Shown: piece by piece, positions 59,770 to 64,000 of the stretch
How the letters are laid out: each line of letters starts with the position of its first letter
How positions within the stretch are numbered: the stretch's first letter is position 1
NCBI GenBank assembly: GCA_026874595.1
Contig: CM049306.1
Location: 18,283,019 to 18,347,018, forward strand
From: Sipunculus nudus
Lineage: Eukaryota; Annelida; Sipuncula; Golfingiida; Sipunculidae
Direction of reading: 5' to 3'
DNA length: 64,000 bases
Notes under the pieces: model-generated
The model's input: only the letters and a program-made list of their open reading frames with translations
The model's database searches: none
Told to the model about the DNA's origin: nothing
Translations under genes and position numbers: made by a program

Positions 59770-61234
59770 TGATTTATACTCGTCAGTTGATGTTGAATTT
59801 ACGAAAAACGCTTTAAATGTAGTGTCATAATTATGACAAAATGGGACTTTCTGAATAGTTTCTAAAAAAAATAAGCACATTAAAAGCGGTTTCTAAACCA
59901 TCAAAAACAACGTTAGGACGCTGGGCCTTCCATGGAACTTTAATTGACAAATTTACCCATGTCTGACGTCTGCGAAGTTCCTTTTGCGGCATTTATATAT
60001 GCTGAGATGCACTTCAAAAGATAAATAAGGTAAATCTATATATTAATAGCGTGACGCGATCTTTGAGATTTTCCGTATCTCCTCTGATACCATAGTACAG
60101 ATTGCCTTGCTTTTCGACATACATTTGCTCCGGGTTTGTCCGAAGAGATTCCATCCACTTTTATTTGCAATATTTGCGTATTACGTGCATAATTAATAAT
60201 TTAAATATTTGCCCCCACGGGCGCCTTTTTTCTTTGAGCATTCGGGCCACGTAACACAACGGCCATGGAGTGTGTGATGCCGGTACTTTATCCGGATGCT
60301 CAATGTGGGGTTTCGTGCATTTCGCGGTCACTGGCCTGTAATAATCCCCATCGGTGACCCCTTTTCAAAAGCAACCTCCGCGCAGGGATAAGGTCTATTG
60401 TGCACAAGGAATCCCTTCATAGACGAGATCTCGCAATAAGAGAATGCTCAAAAGTCATAATTACCCGTCTGAACGGTAGTGAATGTAGTGATTGTCTCAC
60501 CGGATAACTTTGGCTCAGCTTTCAAACAGGAATGGTCTTTGGGAGTGCGTGAAATTTAAAGAAATAAACAACCATAAATGTACCATATATACTAAAATAC
60601 TACCTGAACTTTTGCGCAGCCGGATTGCCCGATCATTTGAGTGCTAAGTTTTTGTGTGTGATAATGGGAATGCAATTATCGAGAACATATTTGTCCATGA
60701 CATCTAGACTCAGACACAAGCTCAACTCAAAGACAGAACACTAACACCAAATGTCGTCTTCAAAGAGATCTTATGACGGTAACATTGTACAACCAAGAAA
60801 TTCAACTATGGAAGACTATTTGACATCAGAACTTACTGTTCGCCCCAAACCGTGCGTAGCACGGGTAATTGCTAGTTACTATAATTAGCGGAATTACCCA
60901 TGGAACTGATATTTTTGTTATACCACAGAGGATCAATTTATAAAGCATTGACATCCGTGCATTTATCTATGATGGGTTTTTACGTTTATTATCATGTACT
61001 GCTATACCTGTGATTCTAAGGGAGCTCGAGTGAATGTGTTACTGATTTCAAGAGCTGAATAATGGAAAACTGTTAACGCCAGTCTGGTGAAATCCAGTTT
61101 TCCCCTAAAAAAACTTTCAATTAAATTTGGGGCCAAATCATATGTTAGTACCTACCCACTTTTTAAAGTGCCCCCCCCTCCCTTCCCACGCCACTGACTT
61201 TAATATCCACACCTCACATGCAATTGTAACCTGT

Positions 61235-61276
<42 letters not shown>

Positions 61277-63528
61277 TATATGTATGTATATAAGGTTGCA
61301 CCTGGTCGTAATATGTTTCATATTTGTCAACTCTTAGTTGTGCATCATGGAGACAGGGGCATAGGGCAAACTTCCTCCCACTAGAATATCCGACCGACGG
61401 AATTTTTGCTAATGAAAATTGTAAGTTTGTAATGTGATGATTATTGTCAAATTAAAGTACTGATTTAACTTTTGCTTATATATCATTACATAGGGCTGTG
61501 AATTATTATTTATTTAAAAAATGGCATTATACGAAACTCCCACTTATAACACAGAACCACAAATACATAACTAAGGAGCATATATTCTTGTTGTTAAGTG
61601 GTTAGATTCATATCAGAAAATTTGTTGAAGCTATTATAAGGCCGGGTGGTGTATTGGTCTGACGATTAGAAGGGTCTTCAGGATAAGACGATTCAAAAGA
61701 TTACTGGGAGAAACAATGGGACAAATACGTCATGAATGATGAATCCGTCATCATTGAATCTGCATGATAGCATCCACATAGAATAGATGTATTTTAATGA
61801 GAACAAGACATAAAGTTTTCAAATAGTGGGCCGTAAAAAGAAGTCGATAACCATGGTAAGACTATTTTCACTGAAACAAAAGGCCTGTTTTTGAATAAAG
61901 GATGATCAAATATCTTAATCCTCCAAATCCTCAAATTCTTAAGAAAAACCCAAATCGTGCATGTCTTTCTAGCAGGGTAGGTTTGGTACTCGGCAATCGG
62001 ACTTCTTCCTTAAGAAGAATACCTCGCGCCAAGTATACGTAGCTTTATGCAAAATAAATATTAACCAGAAACTTCGATAGGGACCACACCGTTAAAAATA
62101 AAGAAGATTTATGACGTTTAAAATATTAGGCACAACAATATATTATTTTTCTCGTCGATACAAGAGACCCGAACGCTTATCGTCTGTCGTCGAAGGAAGG
62201 TGTCGCTGGTCTGTTGGAAAAGGTCTGTTGCCTGAATTTAATGTAATACATAAAAAAGGAATATCACATAATAATCGCTAATTCTACAAATGCATTATCT
62301 TTCTTCTTAATGGGTATACGTACGGTGAGTATATTGTTAAGAGAACGATATTTAAAACTTTCCTCGTTTTACATATCAGGTAGACCGGATGCGTTAATCA
62401 ATTTTTATATATATACCATGTCCACTTTTTAGAAATAATACCCGAGAATCACACCCATTAACTATTCCGATGCATGGTTAAACCCATATGGCAGATCTTT
62501 GCCTAAGGCACCAGTCTATATATGAACAACGCTCGCTGTTCAGGCGCGTGTATTCTACATAAATCGGTGACAGGATGGGAAAAGTTATCGGTATAGCCTT
62601 ATCCTGGGACTACATGTTTCAAGATATTCTGAATTTTTCTTTGACTCACCACTCAGTCAACGGCAAAAACCCCGATCCCTGTTTTCAACAGCACGTAAAA
62701 CAAGACAGGGACGTACCTGTGTAAAGAAGTTTCAGGTAGCAAACTTGTCAGACAGACTTTAAAATCCTTGCCATAAAAGGCACTTCTCAGTTTCAAGGCT
62801 TTATACCTAAAAGCTTATTGATTACTGCTGAGAGGTCTCTTTCTTAAAACGTGTCATTTCCCGACGAAAAGGTACATATGTCCTAACGAGAAAATGTAAC
62901 AAAAACCCATGATCCCGCACACAGCTCAAAGGACGTCATTGTTTGTTTTGAAAGTCACACGGTCTTTGATTTGTACACAGAGCTCATAGTCGGCAGGAAG
63001 ATAAGCCATGTTGTTGTGACATGAAGAGTTGATCCACTAAAGCCTTGTAAACGAGGATCATACAGGTACTGGATCATTGTAGCCCAACTCTGAATCCTTT
63101 TACTTGCTTCAACAAGTTTCCCGTTTTATAAACGAGGGATTATCATTAAACAGCTGTATCGACTGACAGCTTAAACTGGAAATATTTCAAAGTTTACCTT
63201 AATAAAATAAAACCAGAAAATTATATTTTATCATATAAAGACATTATCGACCAATCCGTGACGGCATACACATTACGCTTTGAAGCCAAGATTATAAATC
63301 GTACGCGTACCATGTCCAAAAGGCATCATATCAATGGAGAATAAACCCTTTTTTGGCTTTTGGTTTCAGAGAACCATGACTGGTGAGCGAGAGCACTTTG
63401 GAGTAACCAAGGTTTATTAAATTCTGTAATACTTGTGGGAATCACCATAAAACCGGCATTAGTCTATCGGTGGAACAGAGTAACAGTCAAGATTTAATTT
63501 GGCATTATTGAATCAAATTATAGCAAAT
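59770..63528. other. Intergenic or intronic; one TA array, MITE debris
   Basis: 60.2-60.4 kb is GC-richer (CCCCCACGGGCGCC, GGTCAC...GGTGACC stem), with no RNA family recognised. CCCCCCCCTCCCTTCCCACGCC near 61,170-61,190 is a reverse end of the G-rich MITE type. TA array at 61,238-61,273. A clear acceptor (TTTTTTGGCTTTTGGTTTCAG, about 63,350-63,370) sits 160 bases before the PAN-gene ATG and may start its 5' UTR exon. Confidence 0.4.
61238..61273. repeat. (TA)n microsatellite
   Basis: About 17 TA units. Confidence 0.9.
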
Positions 63529-63861
63529 ATGAAAACATGCTACATATTTTCTGGTTTGTTAATCCTTTTGCCTCAAATACTTGTGTGCTCAACTTCGACC
63601 ATACATGAGACAAAATGGCGCAGACCAAGTTTCACCACAATCAACAAGGCGTTTCGGAACTATACATTTGCGGTCTTTCGTACAAGGGGAATGTTCCAGT
63701 GTTCATCATTTTGTTCCAATGACGTTCGTTGTTACTCTTTCAACTACGGGCCTCGGGATGTGGAGAATAACTGTGAGCTGAATGATCGACTGTCCGATTC
63801 TTATGGTCAATGGCTGGTCAACGCACCTGGGTTCCGCTATTTTGAAATGAGGTCTATTCAG
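63529..63861 (+). CDS. First coding exon of a secreted or type I protein with signal peptide and PAN/apple domain
   Basis: 111 codons in phase 0 from ATG 63,529 to the donor ATTCAG|GTAACT (GT at 63,862); the frame's stop a few codons later is intronic. Residues 1-22 form a signal peptide (MKTCYIFSGLLILLPQILVC). The mature part fits a PAN/apple-type module: a sequon in RNYTF (N44), cysteines at 58, 62, 68 and 82, and the family hallmark C..FC..D..C.SFNYG followed by NCELN. PAN modules mediate protein or carbohydrate binding outside the cell; in molluscs they commonly head longer secreted or receptor proteins with lectin, fibrinogen or EGF modules (family knowledge, not visible here). The gene continues beyond the right edge of the window. 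The ATG is chosen because it starts the hydrophobic leader exactly. Confidence 0.8.
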
Positions 63862-64000
63862 GTAACTTGTAATGTTTAGTTCCCTTTCAAACTTCAGAGT
63901 GTAGAACAAATTTATTATTAAGGCTGTGTGTGTGTGAGGAGGGCAAATGAGAGTAAACTACTTAAGGGAGCTAGAATATCAGCAGAAGCTGACAAAAGCC

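Noticed and set aside
60300-60365. A structured RNA gene (GGTCAC...GGTGACC stem)
   Set aside because: The stem is short, no known RNA family signature (snRNA, snoRNA, 5S) is visible, and there is no pol III terminator in place.

Overview
Animal nuclear DNA, not bacterial or viral. The window is AT-rich and gene-poor and full of microsatellites, MITE-like and SINE-like insertions. Its open reading frames end exactly at splice donors instead of running whole genes. The repeat types (tRNA-headed SINEs with a GGTTTTCTCCGGGT core, G-rich MITEs starting CAGGGGCGGATCC, (TA)n-embedded TIR elements, pearl/BIV160-like degenerate satellites), together with a melatonin-type orphan receptor and a PAN-domain secreted protein, point to a lophotrochozoan, most likely a bivalve mollusc. 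That assignment is inference.

Genes. Five coding segments have real support. (1) A class A GPCR on the minus strand (17,045-17,979) covers all seven helices and ends at a perfect splice donor. (2) A terminal exon at 27,211-27,918 (+) encodes a lysine/arginine-rich protein I do not recognise. (3) A type II membrane-protein first exon (41,391-41,696, +) ends at a donor. (4) An apparently intronless basic, low-complexity protein (45,830-46,771, +) has a C-terminal KHVRF motif of PP1-docking type and two AATAAA signals downstream. (5) A signal peptide plus PAN/apple-type exon (63,529-63,861, +) belongs to a gene that runs out of the window. Weaker exon candidates lie at 44,904-44,973, 45,539-45,610, 48,622-48,849, 53,805-54,302 (-) and 57,991-58,280.

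Layout. 1-17 kb: no convincing gene; a LINE 3'-end fragment, a ~43-bp minisatellite, CT/AC, TA and TAA arrays, a G-rich MITE and a SINE. 17-18 kb: GPCR. 18-27 kb: intergenic, a duplicated tRNA-like repeat, and a decayed non-LTR retrotransposon (25.97-26.93 kb, -). 27-28 kb: gene 2. 29-31 kb: SINE and G-rich MITE with target-site duplication. 33.4-36.2 kb: the most interesting region. A degenerate ~350-430 bp tandem repeat carries three same-orientation CTCF-like motifs. It is followed by a MITE, a CpG-rich segment with AP-1, CCAAT and E-box motifs, and then one oppositely oriented CTCF-like motif. 37.5-38.4 kb: degenerate ~145-bp repeat. 41-47 kb: genes 3 and 4. 49-55 kb: insertions in (TA)n arrays, an LTR-like promoter-bearing sequence and a MITE. 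59.5-59.7 kb: a promoter-like cluster (E-box, CRE, CCAAT, AT-rich box). 63.5 kb: gene 5.

No genes here form a visible pathway; they are independent loci separated by repeats. No CRISPR array, functional tRNA or rRNA gene was found. Splice sites, motif matches and repeat relationships were read by eye and not computed.
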